Shown piece after piece: positions 52,688 through 61,726 of a stretch of DNA of 64,000 bases (its first letter is position 1; each line of letters starts with the position of its first letter). This DNA is from Mycobacterium sp. (GTDB lineage Bacteria; Actinomycetota; Actinomycetes; Mycobacteriales; Mycobacteriaceae). The position numbers were made by a program, and so were the translations under genes. The notes under the pieces were generated by a model. That model saw only the letters and a list, made by a program, of their open reading frames with translations, was not told where the DNA came from and made no database searches. Where the stretch lies: contig JAHFVD010000042.1 in NCBI GenBank assembly GCA_023264735.1, positions 1 to 64,000 on the forward strand, read 5' to 3'.

Positions 52688-53344
52688 TCATGTGCTTGGG
52701 GCGGCGTCCTTCTTACCCGGCAGGAATGCGTTGAGTACCGCGGCAATCCAGGTCGAGCGCGTGTTGAACCCGAGCTGCGCGCCGATTGTGTCGATGACGT
52801 GGTCCTGCTCGGACGTGGGGCTGAACGCGATTTGCGCGCTGCCGCCGCCTAGGTAGCGCACCGCCGATGGGTCGGCCGGGAACAGGTCGTTGCTCGGCGC
52901 GGTGGAATAGCGACTCGCAGCGATGATGCTGGCAAGCTCTCCGGTCTTGTGAATGGCACTGATCGCTTCCAGAACCACATGCAGGTTCGTCGATTTGGTG
53001 CTGTGGCGGTACTTCTCGAAACGGGCTTTCACGCCTGGGCTGACATAGACCGCGGTCGTCGGCTTCGTCCGGGTGCGCGGGCGGCCGGGCCGGCGGGCGG
53101 GCACCTCGGCTGGCGGTACCGGCTCGATAGCTGGCGTGGCGACCGGGGCCATTGGTCGCACGAGCGCCACCGGAGCGGCGGGTTCAGGCTCGGGCGTGGC
53201 GTCGGGCGCGGGCGCGGGGGGGATTAGGCCGGCCAAGCCAGCGCTACGACTCGGCTTGGTGAGGTCCCCAAGATTCTCTGTCGGCAACTGCTGGCGGGTC
53301 AGTCCGCCAGTCACGGGTGGCTGGGACGACTTACTCACGGCCAT
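52688..53344 (-). CDS. ParB-like partner of ParA (centromere-binding)
   Basis: A 218-residue protein overlapping parA by ten bases. The first 100 residues are Pro-rich; the C-terminal half starts with an RRPGRPRTRTKPTTAVYVSPGVKARFEKYRHSTKSTNLHVVLEAIS segment that fits a strand-helix-helix DNA-binding fold. No classic ParB HTH is present, so it may be a type Ib-style centromere-binding protein. Assignment rests mainly on its place directly behind parA. Confidence 0.7.
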   Translation of the reverse strand: MAVSKSSQPPVTGGLTRQQLPTENLGDLTKPSRSAGLAGLIPPAPAPDATPEPEPAAPVALVRPMAPVATPAIEPVPPAEVPARRPGRPRTRTKPTTAVYVSPGVKARFEKYRHSTKSTNLHVVLEAISAIHKTGELASIIAASRYSTAPSNDLFPADPSAVRYLGGGSAQIAFSPTSEQDHVIDTIGAQLGFNTRSTWIAAVLNAFLPGKKDAAPST

Positions 53345-54315
53345 ACTCCTTCTTCAATCATGTTTTCGCGAATGTTCGATCCTCGCGTGAGAATCTCTGC
53401 GGTCAGCTTTGCGAAATCCTCGGCTACGGTGGCAGAGGTTGAACTCACCACCGAACTCGCGTCGGCTTTGCCTCTACGGATTGCCGAGCGCGACGGGTTG
53501 TTCACAATCTCCTGCTCAAGTTCGTGCGCAAGTCGGCCGAATTTGGGCACGTCCCGGCCGACGGCTTCGGAATGTCTGATGAACGCATTGAGCATCACGT
53601 CCTCGTTCTGACCCAGGTCTGCGGCCACGTTCTTCTGCATTTCTTCACGGATCTTCTTGGACGAAAACCCAGAGGCGAAAATGAAGCAACCCAGGAGCAT
53701 GACGTACGGGTTGTGCTCCCGCATCGCCCGCAGATCACCGGCCAGCTCGCGCAATCCGGTCCGCGACAAATCGTCAGTCTTCATCGGAACGACCACAAAC
53801 CGCGCGGCACACAGCGCGGCCTGCAAGAGCAGCTGATTCTCGGGCGGAGAGTCGATGAAGATCAGCCCGTACTGGTGGCTGATCTGCTGCAACGCAATTG
53901 CAAGGGACATCAGTGCCTGCTTGGCGGCCCGAGGGTTTCCCATTTCAGCGGCCATCACCGGGGCAATTTTGCGGACATACGGGCCACCAGTGACCACATC
54001 AAGGCGCGGACGAACGTCACGCACTGGGGTCAGTGGCGCGCCAGCCGTGATCGCGCTGTATAGGTTCCGCCCCTTGTCGTCGGCCTCGGTATTGGCGTAG
54101 CCGAGCATGTTCGCGACGTTGCCCTGACCATTCAAGTCAACGAGCAGAACACGGGCGCCATCGGAGGCGACAAGGGCGGCGCCGTGCGTCGAGCACGTCG
54201 ACTTTCCTACCCCACCCTTGCCGTTCGCGAACAGATAGACATTGCCAAGCTTGCTGTAATCGACGGCGGGTTCTACCAGCCCTGGGCTGTCCCAAGCCGC
54301 TACGCTTCTAGTCAT
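53335..54315 (-). CDS. parA: ParA-type partition ATPase
   Basis: A 326-residue ParA with KGGVGKST (about residues 33-40), VLLVDLNGQGN (A' box) and YGLIFIDSPPE (Walker B region). No N-terminal HTH, so it is a short ParA. It moves plasmid copies with its partner at 52688. The binding site GAGG lies before the ATG. Two CTCTG/TCTGCAGA palindromes upstream (54327-54411) and the gene-free region beyond them could be its centromere. Confidence 0.9.
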   Translation of the reverse strand: MTRSVAAWDSPGLVEPAVDYSKLGNVYLFANGKGGVGKSTCSTHGAALVASDGARVLLVDLNGQGNVANMLGYANTEADDKGRNLYSAITAGAPLTPVRDVRPRLDVVTGGPYVRKIAPVMAAEMGNPRAAKQALMSLAIALQQISHQYGLIFIDSPPENQLLLQAALCAARFVVVPMKTDDLSRTGLRELAGDLRAMREHNPYVMLLGCFIFASGFSSKKIREEMQKNVAADLGQNEDVMLNAFIRHSEAVGRDVPKFGRLAHELEQEIVNNPSRSAIRRGKADASSVVSSTSATVAEDFAKLTAEILTRGSNIRENMIEEGVWP

Positions 54316-55812
54316 GCGGACGCCTCACTCTGCCAGAGTCGGGGATTCTTCGCGTCTGTCACACAGCGCCGGAGCCGGCCCTGCGTCACATTCGCTCTCA
54401 CGGTCTGCAGAGTCTATGGGCTCCACTGGTGCTGTACGTGCCGCGCCGCACCCGCACTCCCCTATCGCGCGTCATGTTGCGTTCGGCTCCCGGGCGTGTG
54501 TGACTCAGTGCGGTGCATCAGGTAGCAAACGAAATACCGCCGCACATGGGTCGTGCAGTGTTCATGCAACCGTGCTGCCAGGTGCCGATGGTGGCTCGGC
54601 GGTCAGTCGTCGGCACCACTGCGAGGACAGCGGAATCCGAGATGCCGGTGCACGTCTTCAGCCCGGCTGCGGCGCGCGCGGAGCGTGCCGTTCCGCCGAC
54701 AATGCCTTGCGCACCTCGAGCCATCACTGCATGTCGCGCCCCATATACCGCGATGCAGCGGATGTAAGCCACCGCCTGACTCAATACCTGACCCAATACC
54801 TGACATCACATTGTGAACAGTATTGCGATGGCCACGTGAGCATATGGCCGCATCACTGGCATGCGGCAGATTACGTCGAGCATGGGACTCACACCTGCGG
54901 ACGTATTGCGAGGTATGTCAGCAACGCTATTGGTGTCGGAGTGGCGTACGCAGCTACACCGAGAACGCCACAGATCATTGTTAGAAAAATAATTTTCGCC
55001 ATTCGGCGTGTCGCCCCGCGATGCATGTCGTGTCGGGCGGCATCGCACATCTACATGTCAATGTGTGCACCTGGTCGACGACGGATAAGACGCGACGCAT
55101 CGACCGGTATCCGTAGCGCTGTTTATGGTCATACAGCCCTACGCGTTTACGGCGATGCCTTGGCCGTCGCGCGGCACTCAACACGTCATGGCACGGTACG
55201 TGCAGCCTGGCACAGTGCACACGATGAAATGCCGTGTGGCATTAACGGCAGTGCTGCTGGTGGAGCGGATACATATGTCCGTGCATGTGTGCGACCTAGG
55301 GTGGTGAATGCAATGCAGCGCGATACGGTGCGAACTGTCTCACGACGGACTACCAGCCGGATATGTTCACAGACAGCATTAACTATCGATCGCGGTGTAG
55401 CGGTCGATGCTGCATAGCAGATATTGGCCGCAGCACAGAAATCAATCGGGCCTTCCATTGAGGCACGCATTCATCGGCCATTACGTGAGTTTGAAGCGGT
55501 GTCCGACCGCGGTATCAGCTGACCTGCGGATTTGCTCCGCGCAGTGGCAGCATCCTGGCTCACTTGACGCAAAAAGGCGCCTGATGAGGACCCTGTCGCG
55601 CGATGGGGCGCCTCAGGCACTCTCTACTTGGGCACCCGTCGATAGGCCAGCAGCGGCCCTCACAGCGGCCCCTCGCAGGTCAACGGCCCGACCAAGTCGG
55701 GTACAGCTCAGCGGGGGAGTGGTGCGCCGGGTTCTGCGCCCGTCACAGGTCCGCTGCGCCCTTGAGTCCCGCGGCGATAGGGTGAGCAGCATCGACTCCT
55801 GGAGGTGAAGCC
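54316..55812. other. 1.5-kb gene-free region: candidate origin or centromere
   Basis: No frame here has convincing coding composition; the long open frame from 54314 is rich in His, Cys, Arg and Ser. Notable parts are ACTCTG-C-CAGAGT (54327-54339) and TCTGCAGA (54404-54411) next to parA, a 12-base tandem repeat CTGACYCAATAC (54776-54804), the hairpin GCCGCAT/ATGCGGC (54847-54867), and an A+T-rich patch in GC-rich surroundings (about 54974-55000). It lies between parA and the RES-Xre module. Confidence 0.5.
54327..54339. promoter_or_regulatory. Palindrome upstream of parA
   Basis: ACTCTG-C-CAGAGT is a perfect inverted repeat, 12 bases before the parA start. The related TCTGCAGA follows at 54404-54411. 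Either may bind the partition proteins. Confidence 0.45.
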
Positions 55813-56682
55813 ATGGCTGACAATGTTCGCGGCGATGTGACGCGGGTCGTGCCGAACCTCAAAACCGGTAACTACTACCTTGCAGTGCAGGATCCTCCGC
55901 TCGATTCGAAGGTTGCCGTCGAGCGCGGCAAGAAGGTCACCAGAGCCGTACGCGTCAAAGCCGGTGAACTCATGGAACCAAAGAGGCGCCGAGGGGCGCG
56001 GGTACCGATTCGGACGCGGAAACGCTCAACACCGCCGGCAGAGACGACGTCTGGACAGATCGTGATTGGCGCCAAGTCCGCCCGGCAGCATGGCGCTTCA
56101 CCGAGCGACCCGCACGACTTGGTCAGCACCGTAGCCGGCGGGGATGTGGAGGAACCTCGTGCACAGGTGCAGGACTACACCAAACGTATATTGGCGCAGC
56201 TGGAACTGAAGCTGAAAACACGTCTGAGCTCGATCGATGCCGCCGATATTGATCTTTCGGCGCTCGGGCCCGTGGACGAGATCGCCGAGACGATGCTGTC
56301 TCAGCTGCCGGCGAGTCACCCGTTCGACGAAGTGGTCGGCCCGTTCTACGAGATGGATGGAGCCGCGAACCGTATGCACGTGTCGGCGGAGACGGTGCAG
56401 GCTCGTGTGCGCAGCAACGAGTTGCTGGCGTGCCCGACGGCCGAGGGGGATTTGGTGTTCCCAACCTTCCAGTTCACCTCCGACGGCACTGCCCTGCCTT
56501 GGCTGGGCAGGGTGTTGTCCGCCCTGGCCGCCGGCACGGAAGATCGCTGGCATGTAGCGATGTGGCTGAATACACCCAATGAACAGCTCAACGATGAAAC
56601 ACCGCGTGATTTGCTGAATGACGGGAAATCGGCGGCCGTGCTGAAGGTCGCTGAGCAGACTGCCGAGCGCTGGTGCCACTGA
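55813..56682 (+). CDS. Xre/MbcA-type antitoxin with long N-terminal extension
   Basis: The C-terminal 130 residues look like a MbcA/ParS/Xre antitoxin (LSALAAGTEDRWHVAMWLNTPNEQLNDETPRDLLNDGKSAAVLKVAEQTAE, the conserved ParS tail). The N-terminal 150 residues are an unusual basic extension: TRVVPNLKTGNYYLAVQDPPLDSK, then the RRRGARVPIRTRKRS cluster. Typical MbcA is near 113 residues. GGAGGTG is an excellent binding site. The stop overlaps the start of the RES toxin gene. The extension may bind DNA or another partner (inference). Confidence 0.83.
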   Translation: MADNVRGDVTRVVPNLKTGNYYLAVQDPPLDSKVAVERGKKVTRAVRVKAGELMEPKRRRGARVPIRTRKRSTPPAETTSGQIVIGAKSARQHGASPSDPHDLVSTVAGGDVEEPRAQVQDYTKRILAQLELKLKTRLSSIDAADIDLSALGPVDEIAETMLSQLPASHPFDEVVGPFYEMDGAANRMHVSAETVQARVRSNELLACPTAEGDLVFPTFQFTSDGTALPWLGRVLSALAAGTEDRWHVAMWLNTPNEQLNDETPRDLLNDGKSAAVLKVAEQTAERWCH

Positions 56683-57305
56683 GTCGCACCGGCCTGGGTT
56701 TGCGCAAGCCTCCGGCCGACATCAGCGGCTTTCCCACCAAGAAGCTTCGCAAAGGCACGGTGCTGTTCCGTGCCCACCACAAGAACAACGGCCCGTGGTG
56801 GTTCGCCAGCGACAATGGCGGCAGATTCAACCTCGACCCGCCGGCAGGCACCTGCTACCTGGCAGTCGACGAAGAAGCTGCGCTTCGGGAGCGCCTTGGC
56901 CGCGCGATGGTCAAGCGTGGACTGGTTTCCCAGGGTTTTGCCGATGAGACGGTCGTGTCGCGGGTGAGCGTGTTCAGGGGCGGCCGGGTGGCGCACACCT
57001 GCCACCGCGAGGCCACCAACCACGGCATGACACGTGAAATCGCCACGTACGCCCGGCGCGGGTACGGCCTGACCCGCTCGTGGGCGCGGCGTTTTCACGC
57101 GGTGGGACTACGGGGAATCCTGTACGAGTCCCGGTTCACCACGATCACCAAGCCGAACGCATACGCGCTGTTCGATGACGCCGGGTCGAAGTCCTGGCCC
57201 GATGATCCGGCCCCGGCCGCGGGTGCCGATGCTTGTCGGCGGGCCGGCCTCAAAGTCTTCAGCCCACCGGCAAGCAAGTCGCTGCGTATCGTGCCGACCG
57301 TCTGA
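56673..57305 (+). CDS. RES-domain toxin (MbcT-like)
   Basis: A 210-residue RES-domain protein. All three name-giving residues are visible: Arg in LFRAHH (33), Glu in VDEEAALRERL (67 or 68) and Ser in GILYESRF (153). MbcT of M. tuberculosis, of the same family, breaks down NAD+ in the presence of phosphate and is blocked by MbcA. GTG start, overlapping the antitoxin stop. It should stabilise the plasmid with its upstream partner. Confidence 0.87.
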   Translation: MPLSRTGLGLRKPPADISGFPTKKLRKGTVLFRAHHKNNGPWWFASDNGGRFNLDPPAGTCYLAVDEEAALRERLGRAMVKRGLVSQGFADETVVSRVSVFRGGRVAHTCHREATNHGMTREIATYARRGYGLTRSWARRFHAVGLRGILYESRFTTITKPNAYALFDDAGSKSWPDDPAPAAGADACRRAGLKVFSPPASKSLRIVPTV

Positions 57306-57357
57306 GGGCCAGCGCTCGGCTGCGCAGCGGCACATGGGTTCCGATGGAGACCCGTTT

Positions 57358-57843
57358 CTAGGTCGAAGGCGGCGAAGTTTTCGACACCTGGCTCAAGGTA
57401 GTGATGGTCTGGCTCATGGTCTGGGTCAACGAAGCAATGGTGTTCAGGAGCTCGTCACGCTCGTGTTCGAGTCGATGGATGCGTTCTTGAAGTTCGTGCT
57501 CTCGGCGGCGGGCGGCCTCCAAGTCGGCGCCTTGCAGCAGGAGAAGGTGCTCGAGGTCTTGCGGGGGCGCGGTCGCCGCCGGTGGCCACCGTCCGATTGT
57601 GCGTAGGTGGTTCTCGAAACTGTCTGCGTTCAAGAACCATTGTTCTGCGCCCCGGCGGCCTGCGATGTGCCCGCGTTCGCTCTCGACGGGGGAGTCGGCG
57701 CGGCTGGCGAGGTCGGTGGCCCAACGCGGTGTGAAGCCGGCTAGCTTGCCGGCTTGTCCGGCGAGGTAGGCGCGGTGGCCCGCTGGGCTGATCACCTCGC
57801 CATGCTCGCCGCCTGGCCACGGCGTCCCCGCTGGGCCGTTCAT
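57358..57843 (-). CDS. Hypothetical protein with C-terminal coiled coil, 161 aa
   Basis: The first 90 residues are globular (AGHRAYLAGQAGKLAGFTPRWATDLASRADSP, a segment like the opening of some replication or plasmid proteins). The C-terminal half is a long helix with heptad-like Leu spacing (EARRREHELQERIHRLEHERDELLNTIASL). No named family. It is divergent from the gene at 58099, with the TTCCG repeat array between them, so it may be a repressor or replication accessory protein. Confidence 0.65.
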   Translation of the reverse strand: MNGPAGTPWPGGEHGEVISPAGHRAYLAGQAGKLAGFTPRWATDLASRADSPVESERGHIAGRRGAEQWFLNADSFENHLRTIGRWPPAATAPPQDLEHLLLLQGADLEAARRREHELQERIHRLEHERDELLNTIASLTQTMSQTITTLSQVSKTSPPST

Positions 57844-57859
57844 GCGTGCAACCTTAGCT

Positions 57860-58090
57860 TATTCCGGCATCGTTCCGTCTAACGTGCAGCTGCGTTCCGC
57901 TATAACGCCGCATTGACCCCTGTCGCGACACGACCCCTGGCTTCATTCCGGAATACCGAGTGGTCATTTAGACTGTCCGCTAGTAACGAAATGATTTGTG
58001 ACCTGCGTCAACAGCCTTAGCGGTAGAACGGAACGGTTTCCGGAATCGGCTCCGTTCCACGGTAGTGACGCCGGGTGCAGACAGGAAACG
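57860..58090. repeat. TTCCG repeat array between divergent genes
   Basis: At least eight TTCCG or CGGAA copies occur here, including ATTCC-GGAAT (57945-57954), CGGAACGG (58029-58036), TTTCCGGAAT (58037-58046) and CCGTTCC (58052-58058). They resemble iterons or a multi-site operator close to the rep gene. Confidence 0.5.
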
Positions 58091-58098
58091 GAGCAGGG

Positions 58099-58395
58099 AT
58101 GGCCGAGAAATCCAGCACCGCGGTACTTGACGACACCGCAGCCCGCCGCAAGCGGCGTCAGGGTTCGGAAACCCGCAAGATGAATGCGACTTTGCGGGTG
58201 CGCTACAACGAGGATGCTCTCGAAGTGTTGTCGGCCTGCGGCGGCGACCGTCTACCCGAGCTGATCCGGCAATACGGGGATTTTCTGACTGAAATGCTGC
58301 CGGTCGCCGATGCGAAAGGTGTTGATCCGCTGGAGTTGTTCCGGCAGACGGCGAACGCCCTGCTCGACGACGAGCAGCACCAGCAAGCCTGCTAG
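58099..58395 (+). CDS. Small basic plasmid protein, 98 aa
   Basis: A basic N-terminal segment (RRKRRQGSETRKMNATLRVRYN) is followed by two helices (EDALEVLSACGGDRLPELIRQYGDFLTEML). This fits a small DNA-binding or relaxosome/replication accessory protein, but no family is recognised. GGAGCAGGG precedes the ATG at 58099. It is convergent with rep at 58455 and divergent from 57358. Confidence 0.65.
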   Translation: MAEKSSTAVLDDTAARRKRRQGSETRKMNATLRVRYNEDALEVLSACGGDRLPELIRQYGDFLTEMLPVADAKGVDPLELFRQTANALLDDEQHQQAC

Positions 58396-58454
58396 CTGTA
58401 GGTCCGCGACTCCATTTCTGCCGGGGCTGACGGGATGGTTGAGCCTTTCGGAAT

Positions 58455-60422
58455 TTAGCGGCTCGCGACGATGCGGCCGCCGAGAACTTCGGCCACGAGG
58501 TCGAGCGCTTGGCGTTCGGCCTCGATCTCGTTCTCGGCCGGTGGGCCGTGGGCCAGCGCGGCCGCCCAAAAGGTCCGGTCGACCTCAGGGTCTTCGGCCG
58601 GCATTGTTCGGCTGATTTTGTCCATTTCGGCGTCGGCGCGGGATTGGTCGCGATCGGCAAGCCATGCCTGCCATTGGTCACGTTGGGCCCGGTAGCGGGC
58701 GATGCGGTCCTGGCGGACGCTCTCGGTGTCGTGGGCGGTGGCAATGTCGTCGAGTGTTGTCGCGCCGGGACCAACGGTGCCTCGGCCTGTGCGGGTAATC
58801 AGGCCGAGGATTTCTAATGCGGTGAGTGTTTCGTCGCCGGCGGTTCCGGACACTCGAGCTGCGGCGAAAATGTCTGCGCGGCGCGTCATACCGTACGAGG
58901 CGATGAGTTCGTAAATGCGCCGCAGGTGATGCCCGGCAACCCACCAGGCGTCGTGGACGGGCTCGATGCGGACCCGTTCTGCTCTGGCCGGGTCGCTGGT
59001 GATCCCGTGCGGCGTGGTGAGGGCGTAGTAGTCGGCGTCGCCGTTCACGGCTTGTCTGGTCAAGATGAGAGGCGCTCCCGGGCGGTCTCGCAAGTCGCGC
59101 AGCACCCGCCATACCGCATCTGGGCTGAGCAGGCCGGTGCCCAGTGACAGGTTGCGGCCGCCTACTCCCACCACCCAGACATCGTTGATAAGTTCCCCGG
59201 CTGTCAGGGCGTGCCAGGCCAGGGTTTGTAGGACGGCGTGTACGGTCCAGCGGTACCGTTTTCCGGCGTATTCGTGGTCGGCCCAATCCATGGCTGTGGA
59301 TAGCCAGCGCCGTAGTTCCACTGGTCCCCGCGGGCCGGTCCGGTTTTCCCCGCTTCCTGTTGTGCCCCCCGGTGTGTTCTTCCCCTTGTGCTGCGGGTGG
59401 CGGTATTTGAGCGTGTTGGTGCATAGCCAGGTCAGGGCCTTGGTGAAGTCGTGGTTGAGGGCGTTTCCGGCGCGGTGTTGGTATCGGGCGAAGGCTTGTC
59501 CTAGGCCGTGCTGCCAGGGCCCGCCTGGGGCGATGAGTTCGGCGATGCTGGCCCGGCTGTGGCCACGTGCGATGGCGGCGCAGATGACGGCCATCCGGGC
59601 TTCAGAGGCGCTGGCCCATTGGCGTTGGCCGTTGGCGATGACGCCGTGGACGGCGAAGTCGGTGATTGCCGGGTCCATGGGGTCGTTGCGTACGTATGCC
59701 GGGGCCAGGCGCTGATCGTCGCCGGTGCCGGTGCAGTACGCGTTGATGTCGACTGTGCCGGTGTCAATTGGGGGAGCGGATTCAGCGGGGTCGATCGGTC
59801 GGGGTTTGACGGCGCCGAGCAGCTCGTAGAGACGGGGCAGGAGGCTGGGCTCTGAGCGGGTGGCGAACGCGTCGACGGCATCGGCGAGGGTCCCGTCGAG
59901 TTGGCGGTACCCGCCGTTCTTGGCCGGGGTTCCTGGTGCACTCAGGCAGGCGTATTGCGGGTCGGTGGTGTTGGGGTTGGAGTCGAGTGTGGGCAGCCTT
60001 GCGGCGAGCAGTCGGGCGATGTTCTTCAGTTCGGCGAAGCTGGCTGTGGTGCCGATGGCCAAGGGGCACAACAGGTGTCCGCCGCTGGGGGAGTGGTCGC
60101 TGACCACTTTGCCGCCGCACCGGGTGATCCATTCGGTTGCGGTGGCCATGTCGGCATCAACCTGGGCGCGGCCGCCGCGTTTGTCGTCGAAGTCCAGGTA
60201 CAGGAGTGCGGTGCGTAGGCCTTTGCGCGTGAATGGGTACAGCGCGGCGGGTCGGGTCGGCAGTGTCTTGGTGAGGTCTCCCGTGTCGGAGAATTTGCCG
60301 GTCGCCGGGTTGTAGAGGCGCATCGAGCGCCGGCCAGGCGCGCTGATCAGCGGCGCCAGGGTCTTCCAGACACGCTCAGGGCGCTCCGGAGCCGCCGATG
60401 TGTGGGCCGCGGTCGCCGTCAT
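58455..60422 (-). CDS. Primase-polymerase-type replication initiator
   Basis: A 655-residue protein. The N-terminal region is an archaeo-eukaryotic-primase-like catalytic core: DFD at residues 77-79 (metal binding) and SGGH at 113-116 (nucleotide binding). Residues about 320-560 form helical and winged-helix-like DNA-binding domains. Such proteins start replication of many actinobacterial plasmids. No other Rep candidate is present, so this is probably the replication initiator. The C-terminus carries a short Glu-rich helix. No clear ribosome binding site precedes the ATG. Confidence 0.78.
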   Translation of the reverse strand: MTATAAHTSAAPERPERVWKTLAPLISAPGRRSMRLYNPATGKFSDTGDLTKTLPTRPAALYPFTRKGLRTALLYLDFDDKRGGRAQVDADMATATEWITRCGGKVVSDHSPSGGHLLCPLAIGTTASFAELKNIARLLAARLPTLDSNPNTTDPQYACLSAPGTPAKNGGYRQLDGTLADAVDAFATRSEPSLLPRLYELLGAVKPRPIDPAESAPPIDTGTVDINAYCTGTGDDQRLAPAYVRNDPMDPAITDFAVHGVIANGQRQWASASEARMAVICAAIARGHSRASIAELIAPGGPWQHGLGQAFARYQHRAGNALNHDFTKALTWLCTNTLKYRHPQHKGKNTPGGTTGSGENRTGPRGPVELRRWLSTAMDWADHEYAGKRYRWTVHAVLQTLAWHALTAGELINDVWVVGVGGRNLSLGTGLLSPDAVWRVLRDLRDRPGAPLILTRQAVNGDADYYALTTPHGITSDPARAERVRIEPVHDAWWVAGHHLRRIYELIASYGMTRRADIFAAARVSGTAGDETLTALEILGLITRTGRGTVGPGATTLDDIATAHDTESVRQDRIARYRAQRDQWQAWLADRDQSRADAEMDKISRTMPAEDPEVDRTFWAAALAHGPPAENEIEAERQALDLVAEVLGGRIVASR

Positions 60423-60554
60423 GACCGTTGCGGCAGCGCTATATCGGCCTCAGGGTGGGAGGGCCGGGTAGCGCTGTGGTGTTCGTTGCTGGGAGAGCAA
60501 TCCTGTTGATCACAGTTTGCGCAGTCCCCTAGACCTGATTCTGGGTATGCGCTA

Positions 60555-60695
60555 CCGTGAGGACTGCTTGAGCTGGATGGCATCAAAGCGCCCTTCTAAA
60601 GGGTGGTGCGGAGGCACCGAACACCTGAGCTGGATACTCGGGTGACAAGTTCAGAAGCGATTACCCTCGGCCGCTAACCGAGGGTTTCGCATTTT
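60555..60695 (+). ncRNA. Terminator-ended structured RNA candidate upstream of rep
   Basis: Three consecutive hairpins precede a terminator: CCCTT-CTA-AAGGG (60591-60603), GGTGC-GGAG-GCACC (60605-60618) and CACCTGAG/CTCGGGTG (60622-60644, one wobble). Then CCCTCGG-CCGCTAA-CCGAGGG (60664-60684) is followed by TTT and a T-rich stretch. TATGCG and TACCGT near 60546-60557 could be a promoter. GAGCTGGAT occurs twice, 57 bases apart. No reading frame fits. It may be a plasmid copy-control or other regulatory RNA. Confidence 0.5.
60664..60695 (+). terminator. Rho-independent terminator
   Basis: CCCTCGG-CCGCTAA-CCGAGGG then TTTCGCATTTT. It is one of the few T-tailed terminators seen in the window. 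Confidence 0.7.
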
Positions 60696-61207
60696 CTGGG
60701 TCTTGGTGGGCCTACTCGCGTGCGGATATGCAGTTGTGGTGTGCTGTTCATTGGTGACGCCCTGGGCCGTTGCGGGCTGGCTTGACGTTCCTCTCGTCGT
60801 TACTGCTGTGACTCGTGTTGCGAGCAAGTCTGACACCCACTGCGCGGTGCCACCGCGCCGACACGCCGGGCCAGTGGCGAAACCCAACCCAAGCCGGCCA
60901 TCCGGGGCGAGCTTGCGTGCACGGCGGTTTCTGGGGCCCTGGTTGCCGGTGGGCGCGTTGATCTAGGTGCTTTTTCTGCCCAGCTCGGGCGGATATGAGC
61001 GAGGCGGCCGTCAGTGGCCGCGCGGATCGCATTTCTCACGGTGAAATCCCCCTGGATATGGCCGTGGCCGTCATGTGGGTCGTGCCGGGACGAACCTGAT
61101 GCGCTCAAACCTTGCGCACTAGACGAATGATGCTACACACTAGGCAATGAGTAAACGCAAGTGACGCAAATCGTTGTGTCGTACCTGTGATGTCGAAAGG
61201 AGTGGGG

Positions 61208-61657
61208 ATGTCGGAACCGATCACCCTTGATACCGAGGCCGCCCAGCAGGCGGTCCAGGCCTGGCGCGACTACGGAGATCAGGTGCAGGCTCATGGCCAG
61301 AAGCACCACATGAACCTCGACGAGCTCCGCGCGACGGTCGGTGACGCGTACAGCCCGTACGTGGACGCCAAGCAAGCCGAGTTGCAGGCCCGGCAAGCCG
61401 CCTACGCCCGCGCCGCGGCTAACGCTCACGGTCACGCGCAGCGGCTGTCCAACACGGCCACGATCTTCACCACGACCGACGATGACTCCGCAGCGCGGAT
61501 GCACGCCATCCTGGCCGACGGGGTGGAATCCACTGGGGCCCAAAGCATTCGTTCGGTCAGCAATGGCACCGTCAGTGACGAGGAAGCCAGGTTGAACGTG
61601 GAGAACATGGAGCGCATCGCCAAATCCGATCTTCCTGGCGCCGGCATGCAGTTCTGA
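61208..61657 (+). CDS. EspC-like protein, first of two tandem paralogues
   Basis: A 149-residue, mostly helical protein. It shares with the next gene AAxQAVQxWxDYxxQVQAHGQKHHM, the central helix pair (YARAAANAxGHAQRLSNTATIFxTTDDxSAARM) and overall length of the helical core. The shape is that of the EspC family of ESX-associated proteins, helical hairpins with a conserved Leu-Ser-Asn-Thr-Ala-xxIF-x-x-(T/S)DD. It extends 45 residues beyond its paralogue. GGAGTGGGG is an excellent binding site. First gene of the ESX-like cluster at the right edge. Confidence 0.78.
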   Translation: MSEPITLDTEAAQQAVQAWRDYGDQVQAHGQKHHMNLDELRATVGDAYSPYVDAKQAELQARQAAYARAAANAHGHAQRLSNTATIFTTTDDDSAARMHAILADGVESTGAQSIRSVSNGTVSDEEARLNVENMERIAKSDLPGAGMQF

Positions 61658-61726
61658 TGATTGGTGTGGCCTGCACCCTGCAAGGCCAGCGACAATAAGA
61701 AGGTCAACTTGCGAAAGGGGTGGGAG

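Larger units (their letters stand above)
60423..61207. other. Gene-free interval with a structured RNA candidate
   Basis: Between the divergent rep and EspC-like genes. The only strong feature is the hairpin series at 60555-60695. Reading frames here (60651-60887 minus, 60703-60966 plus) lack coding composition. The segment just before 61208 (GATGCTACACACTAGGC near 61125) may hold the promoter of the EspC-like genes. Confidence 0.5.

Noticed and set aside
54314..55417. 367-codon open frame in the region beside parA
   Set aside because: Rich in His, Cys, Arg and Ser, no ribosome binding site and no family-like pattern; more likely a non-coding origin or centromere region.
60703..60966. 87-codon frame with a hydrophobic start
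   Set aside because: Begins right after a terminator, no binding site, and the second half has random composition.
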